DNA from: Varroa destructor
Lineage: Eukaryota > Arthropoda > Arachnida > Mesostigmata > Varroidae
Length of the DNA stretch: 64,000 bases
Assembly (NCBI RefSeq): GCF_002443255.2
Contig: NW_019211457.1
Coordinates: 525,303-589,302, forward strand
Direction of reading: 5' to 3'
Below, in pieces: positions 32,263-43,279 of this stretch (position 1 is the first letter of the stretch; each line of letters begins with the position of its first letter). Made by a program: the position numbers and the translations under genes. The notes under the pieces are model-generated. The model was not told where the DNA came from. It saw only the letters and a list, made by a program, of their open reading frames with translations, and did no database searches.

Positions 32263-32620
32263 ATGAACACCGTAACAGTACATCACTGCCTCCTGCTGGA
32301 GGTGGTTACCGAGCTTTCTTTGGGCCTATCGGTTAGTAAAAAGTGCATTGACTTGTCGTGCAGGTATAATGGCTTCCACCGGTACATGGAGTGGAACGTT
32401 TCAATCTTTCGGCTCGAGCTGTCTAATTACTGTGTTATACTAATTCAACAGAGGTCTGAGACTTTTACTCCTCATAGTAAATTTTATACATTCACCGTTC
32501 CCGGTAACGTTCACAATAATCAACCTTTCGACACTCGACATTGCGTCGAACCGACAGTGGCCGTTTCCCTTTTCTGTCTGCGCAGAAGGGACCTCCCACC
32601 ACTACTGCCGCTACCTTCCG
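32263..32620 (+). CDS. candidate two-exon gene start, product unrecognised
   Basis: A frame opens at ATG AAC ACC (32263) and is open for 139 codons. Within it a donor-like CGTGCAG/GTATAA (GT at 32364) and a very good acceptor (CCCTTTTCTGTCTGCGCAG, AG at 32584-32585) would remove 222 bases without changing frame. A 35-base second exon (AAGGGACC to CTTCCG) would follow, then a good donor GTAAGAAG at 32621. The spliced peptide would begin MNTVTVHHCLLLEVVTELSL and reach RRDLPPLLPLPS. The reading is open with or without the intron. The signals are good but the product is unfamiliar and no later exon was located. Confidence 0.2.
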
Positions 32621-32621
32621 G

Positions 32622-32644
32622 TAAGAAGAAGAAGAAGAAAAAAA
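32622..32644. repeat. (AAG)n / A-rich short repeat
   Basis: TAAGAAGAAGAAGAAGAAAA read directly, immediately after the donor-like GTAAGA. The Lys run it encodes in the open frame is probably intronic. Confidence 0.9.
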
Positions 32645-33595
32645 CACTACCCTGCCCGAAAGGACGAAACCAAGTTCGTTAGAAAAGACAGAGCAACGAG
32701 CACGACCTCTCACGATGTAACTATACACACTAGAATTGTTGCGGGACTTTTCAGTGCTGAGCGAAATATTTTCGCCGAGCTACTTCATGGGTTTAGTGAG
32801 CCGGGAACGGTAACACAAACTGTACAACTAGTTCAGACTTATACACGTTCACGCCCGAAAAAAACCTGCCGATCAGACAGCAGAACAGCCTGTTAAGATC
32901 AGTGATTTAGTTTAGTGTTATTATTTCATTCGGATAATGTTTCATTGTTGTTTGAATGAAGCTTCTTATGCTTCCTGCTCCTCGGGCCCCCTGGACCATT
33001 TCAAATAGGAATAACTAAATAAATTGATAATCGCCATTGTGTTCATCAGACAATTGTGCTGGGCACTGGAAAAATTTCGGGTGTAACCAGCGGTCCTGCT
33101 TGTTTGCAGGCAGGTGTGATAACATACCTGCTTGAAGGTCACAATGCAGGTGTCTCCTCAGGTGGATTTTGAAAAGATGGCCGTGCAGGCGTTTAGCCTA
33201 TTTTTTTTTGAAAAGTTTGCTAACAGGTGTTGCTGTTGGTGAGCGGCGGTTGTTGTTGTACTCTCGAGGATACATTGTTAAGCGAGCGCAAGTCAGCTGT
33301 CGATGCAAGACATAGTTGCCGAATTCGATTAAGTTGCCGTTACCTATCTCTCTGCGGTGTTTTCTTAATGTAATGCGTGATGCTACCTTTGCCTGCTAAT
33401 AACGAGACCGGAGAAATTTTCTCGTATATATACAACAGGAACATCAGACATGGGGGGAAGTTTGAAACAGAACGTGAAATCATCAAACAACTTCCATTAT
33501 TGGTACAGATTGTACCGTACTTATCTATGCTCACAAATATCTCGACTTTTGCTTTCTGGTGTTACTATCCTAGTTAAGCATTGCTAGAGACAGGT
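32645..33595. other. non-coding stretch, nothing recognised
   Basis: Acceptor-like TCCTGCTTGTTTGCAG at about 33094-33109 is not followed by a supported exon. CAGGT motifs recur (33100-33165) but irregularly. Confidence 0.35.
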
Positions 33596-33599
33596 ATTT

Positions 33600-33672
33600 G
33601 CTCACAATGGTAAACAGATCTTGTGTCTATGTCCAGTTTTGAACCCGGATCACTTCGTGTCCCCTATCTTTA
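33600..33672 (+). mobile_element. tRNA-derived SINE copy 4 (shortened)
   Basis: ACAATGGTAAACAGATC resembles the A-box side of the family (GCAACGGTAACGTGTC). GTTTTGAACCCGGAT is the B-box region and CACTTCGTGTCCCC is the tail. Some bases before the tail are missing relative to other copies. Confidence 0.4.
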
Positions 33673-33674
33673 AT

Positions 33675-35698
33675 AAGCAAGCGCATATATTTAGTAGTAA
33701 GTACTGCAATATCAGGACGACGGTAGGCACCAATATCGAATAATAAACTTATACGGTTATCGCTCATTCGATCATCCACACAGTATCATAACAATGTAAA
33801 AACAGCCAGTCGAACGTGGCCGCATCGGCTTCCTTCAATAGAGTTTCTCTATCTGCTTAGCTATAGGAAATAGAACGCTGTTTGTTAACGCGTCAATTTT
33901 TTAGCTGATCTTCCATATCGTGGGTCTTAGATGTTTTGTCTCTCTCAAGAACAGTCAGCCCGAACCACCGCCAAGATCCGATCAGTAAATCAATGTCAGC
34001 GGTTATCGCTTATTTGAAATCGACGCAAATCCACACAGATCTAACGAGAAAAGTGTGGTGTTCGAAAGGAAGTCTAACTGGCTTGATAAATTAAAGGAAC
34101 AAACGTCAATATTGATCCGATCGTTCTCACCGCTTTTCTTTGACAGTTCGGTATCCAACTACTTTTTCAGCTCCCAAGGATCAACTGGTAGATGGCACTC
34201 AGCTATGATGTTGCTGTTCGGGTCAATATTAAGCTAGTTTTCGGCGATTCATCTCATTGTTTCTGACCGCTTGAAGGCAGAAGCACACAGCTATTGATCT
34301 TTTTCACGAGACCTTCAGTTAGAAGATGAAGTGACAGCTATGCGTTTCGATTGACAGAAGGGAAATGTGCTAGAGGGGTAAAGAAGGAAAAATGGCCGAT
34401 ATCTTTTCGAGCGAAGCCATCCAAACTGGTGTCTAAAATCTCTTTTAATAGTGTGCAGAAGGTATTTAACGGCGATGTCTTCGCATAAATAGTGTTCACC
34501 AATTCATCGGCCTTCAGATCGAAGCCAGGTGAACGGTGTACACTGAACTGGACTGGAAATAGGATGTAGCTCAAGCATGCTAAAAGATGCAGCATGTTAC
34601 TTTTCGTCGAAATAGTGGTCAAAATCGGGGTCTGTTCACTGAGAGACTAATGGAGTTGTAATTATGTGTGAGTCGCCATTGGAAAAATGTAGATTTCCAC
34701 TCAGTATGACGAAGTTTGGCAACATTTATTGCTCGTATGATTAAAGCATGCGAATATAACCTAACCTTCAAAGTTGGTGCACTTAAATAAGAGTACGCTC
34801 AACTCAAGGTTGTACAATAGTAAGTGTTTTAGTTTACTTACTGTTTTAAGTTAAGGTACTATGAGACTGTTTATGACCGCTTTACGGTACCCCACCTCTT
34901 GGTGAATCGAAAATAAGAGTCTATACTCGGAGTCGGTTTCTTAGATTATATCAAAAATATCTTAGACAATGACGGTCCTCATATCGTGTACATGGCAAGA
35001 AGGAAGTCGCTTGTGAAATATGCCGTCATTATAAAGTTTCAACACGAAAAATGTACCACTAACATTTACAGGGAGCAGACGCACTGCCACAAGGGCACTA
35101 CGCTGAAGGCAAGCAGACAATCCAGAGGCTCATACCCACTTTGTTCGGCGAGGCACGATTTTACACGAAGCGTTCGAAGGAGCGCGACAAAAAGCGAGCA
35201 GGTCTACATTCGAGGTCGATTGCCATCAGAGAGTGAAGGTCAATAACAATAAGATGTTTAAACGGAATAGTTGTGCTAGGGGCTTAGCTTGAATATGCGG
35301 CAACCTTAAGTAGTTATTGAGTTAGATCTGCATCGTTTTTCCTCCTTTGCCTTGCTCATCTACAAGGCCGTTCATAAGAAGCGCGAGAGACTAATTGCAG
35401 TCCAGTCATTTAAATCAGCATTAGCATAGTTCTATACACAGCTGGCCTACCTTTGTAGGAATTCAGTGACCAAGGCCTGTGCCTGACAAGTACGTTGAAT
35501 GAATACGTCACATGCATACTACCCAAAGTAAAAGCTGCATACTAGCATTTGTTAAAATAATTCAAGTATCTAATAAATATAAATAATAAAGTAATCAATT
35601 GATGAATATGGATTAAATGTTTTTTTGCGATTACACGACGGAAGGAAGCCATTTTTGCTCATTGGCTGTTATATCTTGGTTCCACAGGCCGCATACTC
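33675..35698. other. non-coding stretch, nothing recognised
   Basis: Frames at 34338-34622 (-, 94 codons) and 34986-35246 (+, 86 codons, basic) are unsupported. No splice pair or repeat copy was found. Confidence 0.4.
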
Positions 35699-35700
35699 TC

Positions 35701-35806
35701 GCCCCGCGCGGTAATGCAACGGCAACGTGTCTTCCTACGAAGCTTAAGGACACGTCGTGGCCTAGGTTCGATACTGAGCGTACACACACTTCGTCTCCTG
35801 CCGCAA
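35701..35806 (+). mobile_element. tRNA-derived SINE copy 5 (best preserved)
   Basis: GCGCGGTAATGCAACGGCAA (A-box side), CGTGTCTTCC ... GGACACG (anticodon-arm-like stem, loop TACGAAGCTTAA), CTAGGTTCGATAC (B-box at about 35762-35774) and TACACACACTTCGTCTCCTG (tail) appear in order. The arrangement follows a tRNA down to the B-box, but the acceptor stem does not close, so it is a retroposon rather than a tRNA gene. A 98-codon frame across it (35617-35913) is incidental. Confidence 0.65.
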
Positions 35807-36217
35807 CTGTTTCAACAATTGAAGGAGTAAAGTTTAACGTAAAATTCAGTGCACTAAGAAGATATCGTAGACGTTTTTTTATTAATTCTCACATGCAACG
35901 AATTGCACCGTAAAGCAGCACTGTAAAAAAAAACTATGAAGTTTTTTCCAGTTTCTAGTTAGAATGCGATATCGAACGGTCTCTGTCCATACCTTTTGAA
36001 TTGGTTAAGCTCCTCCACATATTATAGCGTTCGATATGCACTTATCTACGTAGCAGATGGTGAAGTTACTTTCGAATTTCGACCCTTGTTTCGATGAACC
36101 CTCGTGAAAACGTTCTACTTGCTATCCTGATGGTCTTCAAACCTTCTATATTCTAAAAACGTCCTCTTGTTAACTCAACATTTGAAATACCCGATACTTT
36201 TCGTCGTTGTTGTCGAT

Positions 36218-36300
36218 ACAGTGGCTTAAACGGTCAGGCCTTTAGCTGAAAAGGGCCAGAACCTTGTGCTTCGAATCTTGCTAACGTCACATACCACACA
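36218..36300 (+). mobile_element. tRNA-derived SINE-like copy 6
   Basis: CAGTGGCTTAAACGGTCAGG fits an A-box, GGCCTTTAGCTGAAAAGGGCC an anticodon-arm-like hairpin, and GCTTCGAATCTTG a B-box (about 36268-36280). The tail CTAACGTCACATACCACAC is only loosely like the family tail, so this may be a related but distinct lineage. Confidence 0.4.
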
Positions 36301-39300
36301 ACCCGTGTTAATAAAACGAAGTCAATTTCTTATTTTCAATCGAAACTTCGTAGCGAAGGTGCAAAAGCATCGATATTTTAGATTCTTCATTCAATTCCTA
36401 CATTTAAATGAATCTTAGCCTTTTTTTCTCAGTAACAGTGAAGGCAATATACGCCGTCGTATGAAACGTCTATCGCGCACTATATCTATTGTGCACGGAA
36501 AGATTATCAACTAATCTGTGGAACGGGGCAAAATAGAACGATGTAAGTTTTGCCAATCGTTTTCGCATTGCCGATACGTCTTAGAATCAGATCGGACTCT
36601 GTTTCTTTTACACTTCTGTCTCATGTACAAATTAATGTTACTTTTTTCCATTCTTCTATATTGGCATATATTATGTGCCAAAGCAGTACAATCGGATATA
36701 CGTGGGTACCGCGTGTTTCTTCGTCCCCCGCGCCGCAGATTTCTCACTGTTACTCAATGTTCTCGTTGAATTCGATTTTTTACAACGTATCCATACGTTC
36801 ATATCCATACATATCATCTGTATAAGATCGGCGTCATATTTAGTGTTGGACTCGGATTGACGAGTATGGCGTACAGGCTGTTTTGCTAGCGTTTTTTTAC
36901 AGTCTCTGACAGAGCTATGTTACAATGCTCACAAGTCGAATATGGTGTAGATAGTAGGTTGGATGTAGGTGTTTTGCATGCTAGCACATGCTGTAGGATA
37001 GAGCAAAAAGTCTCAAGTCTAGTTTAACGTAAAGGAAAAAAATTCACTTTTCGATATGAAGATTAAAAACATAGAATCAGTTAGCGTCGTTCAGTTTGAA
37101 CAACTAACACAGCGTGCATGTATGTTCTCAGTAAATACGGCAAATTTTTCCGCGTTAGCAGGTCCATGAGAACTAAGATGTGCCTGGTCTCTTTTGTACG
37201 AAAAACCCTCATCTTGGGTAGGCTTGCTGTCGTTCGACCTAAGCTTCGGAGCGTTGTAGAAGTCCCCCACACACTACATGTTGTCAGATTATTGGACACA
37301 TCGAGACGATTGAGAGAATATACGCATAACTCAAAATCGACAGAGAAACGCTTTCTGCGCAAAAACCCTGCAGATATTCGTCGGATACCGCTACGTGCCT
37401 CTATGTGACAACTCAGTATGCGATGGCCATGTGCACAGCAAGGTCCTACAATCCTTGGTCACTACAAAACTTATGCCCTTTATATGTACACCTGTACAAG
37501 ATCGATGTTCAGAGCAGACGAAACGAAAGTGCCAACGTGAATAACTGATGAAAATGCCTCTCAGGTCTTTCCACAGGATGCATTTAGCAGAGCACAAGAT
37601 TTCGTCCCTGTACTTGTGCTGTGGTAACATATTTGCCTACAAGACTTATGGACAGATGGCGGTTGCGGCTCGAAAAGCAGCGTGGATGAACTTGCAAGCA
37701 ATACTTTACTAAGACAATAGTGGCGGTCAAATTTGAAACATTCAATTGTACAGTTATGAGCTAGTGTTCGTATGTCAATATGATACGTGTGCGAGATTGT
37801 TTGTCATACTAAGCTAATCCCAAGTTGTAGCTAAGGTCAGACAAGCTTAGCACATTGGGCTGAAAGTTTAGCGCAAAGATGCATTCCCCCGAAGATACAA
37901 TAGATTTTTTTTTTTATCTGCCTTTGCTTATTTACATATCGCGGTGTCAGGCCGAAAATCGGTGAATGAATATTGCTTACAGATACCATTTGAGCGTTAT
38001 GACCTCCTAATGGCTGATGTTCGTAAATATGCTTGCCCACACTGAGCTTGCTTAGGCATACTAAGCAGCCACAGATGTGCGACTGTCTTTTTATTCGTTG
38101 TGTTAAGAAAGAGAACGATGTTTCTTATTCAAAATGTGTGAGCACTAAGAATTATCATAAATGTGAAAGTTTCCTCTAACCCTGCGCCATTTGGAAATTG
38201 CCATTGGGTGATATCTTGCAACGGATATATGTGCCACTCTCTGACATTGATCTTTGTTCATCGTAAACACCGAAAGGATAATTTTCCAGTTAACAAAAAA
38301 CCTTTTGAATCATAGTTTCGACTCGATCTGCCCTGCATCGTATCGAGCACCGTCTTAGATAGACTCAACAAGTTCTACCAAGACTCCCGCAGATCCGATA
38401 CACCGTTGGACGTTACTTCATTCCCATGCTATCCATACTTCCTTAATTTTTAACTCTTAGCTCTAATTCTTACTTTACCTCAAGTAACCCTGGTCTTGGT
38501 ACGCCCTTACGTCCTACGCCCCACAGTTCTTAGTATTAACCTCCCACCAAAAAGACCTTATGCCATTGTGGCAAAAGACAAAGATCCTTCGTTACCCTTG
38601 CTCAATCTCTTTTGTTCATTCATCAGCTCTATCATTAAGACGAAGCAAGGCTTAAGGAAGTGAACCTCTTTCATTGATGCCATTGCTCTCAGCACTGCCG
38701 AAGTTGATGTTTTAGCGGACGAAGAACTATCCCTCAGCTTCCACCAGTGAGCAAACTCGTACTACGCGTTGATCCCCAGAAGGAACCGCAGCGATATGCC
38801 GGCAGCCACGCTAGATGATGACAAGTTAGAGAACGGCTGTGCATCGACGCTGCTATTTCCATACATATAGTTGCTGGTCTGTACGGAGTGATTCAATCTT
38901 GAGAGAAAAAAAAAACCCTGCCCATCATTGCCTGTTGCACACTCTGTTTTCTCGGACTGGGCCTTCTGTTTCGCCGGAACTGCTGATCTTGATATGAAGA
39001 TAGAGAGAGACGGAGATTTCATCTCAAACAGGCCATATAAAAATGCGGACGAATCGAAAGGTAATTAGTGGGAAAATTAACTACGTAGCGGTAGTGTATC
39101 GTTCAATGTTGGTTTTGTTTATTAATTTATTTGTTCGTGGATAAAACTGAAACCGGCCTTTTTAACATAAGTAACAGGAGACGGGAATACGTACATCTAG
39201 GAATTCGGTCCAACTACAATGACATTGAATTTGCTTGAAAAAATCGCAAAACGCTGTACTTTTAAAAGACTGTAATAGACACTCGGTGAACTAAGTTCTT

Positions 39301-41375
39301 CACGAAGACTCAGTATATTTAATATATTATAATTTAATTACTGAACAGATTTTGAAGTACTGCAACGCATCAAACGAAGGCTTTTTGATTTTAAGATCCC
39401 GGCGCTACTACCTAGGCCAATCGGCACGCAATAGGTGTACGTCAAAAAGACCTTCTCTAACCTACGTTGGAGCTTTGATTTGCTCGGGTATAGAGAATAG
39501 CTAGGCCGAGAAAAAGAGTGTATATAGCCGTTAGCGATGTATTTATCAAATGTGAAATTAACTATTTTCCAACTATTAGATTTTCAATATTTTTTTTTTA
39601 TATTTCAAGCATTGAAAGCTAACAAAGAAAAAAATCTTTAAACTTAGAAGACGAAAAAGCAAGTAAATTTACTTAGGTATAGCTTTAAGATCTCGGAATG
39701 GTTTAGTCAGCATTGAGCGTAAACAGCAGGTATTTGTATTGCAGGATCGATATTTAAAGTAAACAATCCTCATGTGCACGTTCTACTTTGAGTAATAGGT
39801 TTTTTTTTTTTATTTTTTGTTTTTTCTATGTTTCATGATAAATAATATTTCATTGATGTAGCATTAAAATTATCCAGTGATTAATAGCCCATTGTGTGAA
39901 ATCCGCGACGTCATGCGTACTGCTATTAATCTACGAGACAGAGACACAGTCTGGTACCAGGTCGTACCCCCATAACGCATCGAGATGAACAAAAAGGAAG
40001 ACAAATTACGGAATGACAAATTACAAAAGCACATGTATGGGTACTGCTGTGCGCCATTAAATTGACCTTCGAAAGTAACTTCAACTTACGAGGCAAGCAC
40101 TGCTGATCTGAAAAGTCTTTTCTGTATGGGAAAACATTCTTTGCCTTTTTCATAGAACGACAGTGAAGAAAACGATATTTAATCATTTTATTGGATTCGT
40201 TTTCTTCGAAATTCGCGGCTGTTTTTCGCTGTTTTTTTATAAATTAGCATCTTAAACTGACAGAGAATTTGCGAGAAGTCAGTGGAAACGAATTAATTTG
40301 AAAGGAAGGTTGTTACCGTGCACACACCCAATTTAATACATCAGTGTCTGTGTTAAAAACCACGGTTCCCGAATTATGAAAACTCAGCCGTCTATTCTCC
40401 AATGACAATTCTAAGATTGTAGCACCACGGTTCAATCTGTTTGCAATTATGTAAGCCCTAACCCTTCTGACGGAGGGCTACGATACCATAACTGGTTTAT
40501 GGTATGCGTAAGGAACGATTTGCGTAAAAATGAACAATAGATACACCCGTGTTGCCTTTTCAAGAAGATAACCGGATCACCGGTTTGACACCGGGTTAGC
40601 AAGACCGCTGAAAGTACCGAAATGTCGATTTGTGAAAGCTAAAACGAGAGCCAGACGTAATAGCAATCCTTGAGTAACACAAATTTCATTCAGTTAACTC
40701 AATAATGAGATGCAGAGTTGTATTGAGATTTAAACTAAACGAAATGTTTGAGTGTTACGTGCGAAAAGGCTTTGTAAGCGGACGGCCAATAAGGTAAAAG
40801 CCAATGATTGGTTTCTAAGTTTCGAATGAAGCACATGAACGTAGACTTGAATCGAATGAAGACTTCTCTCTAGTAAGACAGGTCGTACTTCTTCGAATTT
40901 ATTTAGTATCATCTCTGCCACTTTGCGAATGGTGCGAGGTGCTACGCGTAAAGCATATTTGAAGGTCTGACCATGAGCCAAAATGGCCGAGGTCATTTGA
41001 TGGAGCGCATTAGCCATTTGAATGACAGATAACGATTCTCATAATAGCGTCAGCTTTTAGAGAAACATGAGATACGTGTTCAAAGGCGCCATGCTGACTT
41101 CAGGAAGCACTTCAAAATATGGTGTCAATCATCGTCTGCAAAATGTACGTTTCCAGCCATAGTGCGTGCTGCTAACGGTAATTCACTATAACAATCGATT
41201 ATTTCTTTAGTACGATCTGCCTTTGCGTAGCAACAATTGCAATTACCTAATCATTTACAAGCTTACTCATAAAAACGTCCAACAAAGAAGCTATACAGGC
41301 AGTGATTGAGGATAACGTTTCGAGTTTTGCGTCCAGTGTCGCCGTTAGGCGTCCTATCAGACGGCTAACTCCTAG
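36301..41375. other. long non-coding stretch, nothing recognised
   Basis: About 5 kb with no supported gene. TTTTTTTCTCAG at about 36421-36432 is acceptor-like but is not followed by a convincing exon. Overlapping frames on both strands cluster at 36511-36860 and 37081-37630. T-runs occur at 37909-37917, 39590-39599 and 39800-39812. Confidence 0.4.
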
Positions 41376-41377
41376 TA

Positions 41378-41475
41378 CGAAACGAAGTGTCTCTCCGTCT
41401 ATGATCGGGTCAGAACTTAGACCGCAGCGTATCCCTAAGATTAGCAGGGCAGACACATTACCCATTAAGCTACAG
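41378..41475 (-). mobile_element. tRNA-derived SINE copy 7 (minus strand)
   Basis: Read on the minus strand it gives TTAATGGGTAATGTGTCTGC (A-box side), CCCTGCTAATCTTAGGG (anticodon-arm-like hairpin), TAAGTTCTGACCC (decayed B-box) and ATAGACGGAGAGACACTTCG (tail with a small insertion). Order and spacing match copy 5. Overlapping 65-72-codon frames on both strands here are incidental. Confidence 0.55.
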
Positions 41476-41479
41476 ATCT

Positions 41480-42885
41480 ATCTAATCCATATGGACTAAC
41501 CAACTATTTTTGTAACTATTGCGATACTGTCAACGAATCCGGTCGAACATTACTGAACCAGGACGTGCCAAAGACTGAAGCCTAATTTAAAGGCCGTTTA
41601 TAGAACTGTCCGAAGTAATGCGACAAGGATGTTGCTTAAGGATATTCGCTTTAGAACAACATCTATGTAGGCGGGTCTTGTTGCTGCGACAATTAGAGCT
41701 TATGTGTTTTCTCATCAATGGAGACCTGGGGAATAAACTTCAGTTAGCAGAAAAAAAATCAAGCAGAGTAAAATTTTTTCCAGGCCGAATCTTGGCTCGA
41801 GTGCCTCGTAGCTTCCCGACTTTGGATGCTTTCAGTTACGGAAAAATAAAAATTAATCAAATAAATAAACAAAGGCCGCCATAGAACAACGACCGAACCA
41901 GAATAGGCCATGCCGCTCTGAGACCAGGGGACGGCAAAAAAAGAAAACAATTTATTATGTCCTCAATTTCTTTGTAACGTACTAATTTATGATGCGGAAA
42001 ATCGAAAATTGTTACATGCCCACTAGTTATTTCTCCTCGTCTTTGGGTAAACAGTAAATGCCAAAAGATATTTAAGATCAATGAACAATGTTATCAAATT
42101 CAAAGGTTTTTTCTAAGGTACAATCGACACTTCGCAAACACAACATGAAATGGCATTTTGTCTTATGGCACGCTCAGCCCAAAGAGAAAAAATAGGTAAC
42201 TATAAGTAGCAAGTCTTGTTGCGAAAAGTTGAAGGCCGCGCAGAGTCGGATGCGTCCCTCAGAACTACAGGCAATTACTTGACGATCTCAGAGCTCACGC
42301 GTTACCAAGTAGGCACCGCCTTGTAGAAACTACACAAAAAAGGAGCATATACATGTGGAATAAACCATAAATGTACTAACTAATCATTATTAAGTATATG
42401 CAATTTTAATTACTAAGAGCACCCGTGGATACAGTACCAGCTAAAATTGCGTAAACAGATCGTGCAGAATGCTACTGCTCTATGTGAGGCTTCCGTCTGC
42501 CAGCGAACAAATCTATAAAGAGAACGATTCTTATTTATTTCCAATTCTTATTAACGCGCGCTGCCCATGCATGTAGCATACATTCAAGTGTATCTTATAG
42601 GCGATAGGATACAATGCCTGCAGTATATTCTGTTCTATCTGCTGCAAATTGGAAAAGTTAACAATATATTAACTACGCGTTCAGCCTATTGGTCCAGCGG
42701 CAGAAGATCGTGTGATTACCTGATAGGTTATTAATAATCCGTACAGAGCTCGGTATAGACAGGCAGAAGTATTTCTTTTTTTAAGTATTTATTAGAAAAA
42801 AAAAGCTATATTTTTTAACCAGAAAAAAAATACAAACGAATTTTCCGCTAGTTATCGATGTCTTAAGTCGTACACTTTTCGGACG
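41480..42885. other. non-coding stretch, nothing recognised
   Basis: ATCGACACTTCGC at about 42123-42135 might be an eroded SINE tail. Frames at 41618-41884 (+), 41759-41950 (-) and 41857-42081 (-) overlap and are unsupported. Confidence 0.35.
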
Positions 42886-42886
42886 T

Positions 42887-43273
42887 ATGAAACATTTCAA
42901 AATAAATATAGACCAGAAGTTAAACACGATTCGAAGAAATACGTTCTTTCCATTCCATTCCAAACAAGATCTGTTAATACAAAGCCATCCGGAGCCGTGC
43001 TTTAACACTCGAAATAGATTCTTCAGAGACGTCGCCCAATCCATATCACCCCGTATCTTGATCCCTCCTGGAGAAATTCGATTAATCAATATGTACCAAG
43101 TTTTTCTTGATGCTATTTTTTCCTTCTATATTTTCCTCCTTACAAACTTAGCGACCTTCCTGTTGTGTTTGTACCCTGCTTTCCGACGTCTTGCTGAATT
43201 CGACGTTAAGGAAGAATTCCAAACTCGAGGCGGTTTTTTTTTCGGCAGCAGCAACAACAAAGCGCGACTTTGA
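42887..43273 (+). CDS. unrecognised open frame of 128 codons, possible membrane segment
   Basis: ATG AAA CAT at 42887 opens 128 codons to TGA. The N-terminal half is polar and basic (MKHFKINIDQKLNTIRRNTF). A hydrophobic stretch follows at about residues 75-95 (IFSFYIFLLTNLATFLLCLY), then a charged tail (RRLAEFDVKEEFQTRGG). Its composition is more protein-like than most frames here, but one or two frames of this length are expected by chance, and minus-strand frames overlap both ends. No promoter, splice or family evidence. Confidence 0.2.
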   Translation: MKHFKINIDQKLNTIRRNTFFPFHSKQDLLIQSHPEPCFNTRNRFFRDVAQSISPRILIPPGEIRLINMYQVFLDAIFSFYIFLLTNLATFLLCLYPAFRRLAEFDVKEEFQTRGGFFFGSSNNKARL

Positions 43274-43279
43274 GTTTCC

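Noticed and set aside
33090..33170. Spaced CAGGT repeats resembling a CRISPR-like or satellite array
   Set aside because: Units are only 5-7 bases, spacing is irregular and there is no conserved longer repeat.
36218..36300. tRNA gene
   Set aside because: A- and B-box-like sequences are present, but no acceptor stem closes and the spacing matches the SINE copies, so it was called SINE-like. The same reasoning excludes tRNA genes at 2341, 35701 and 41378.
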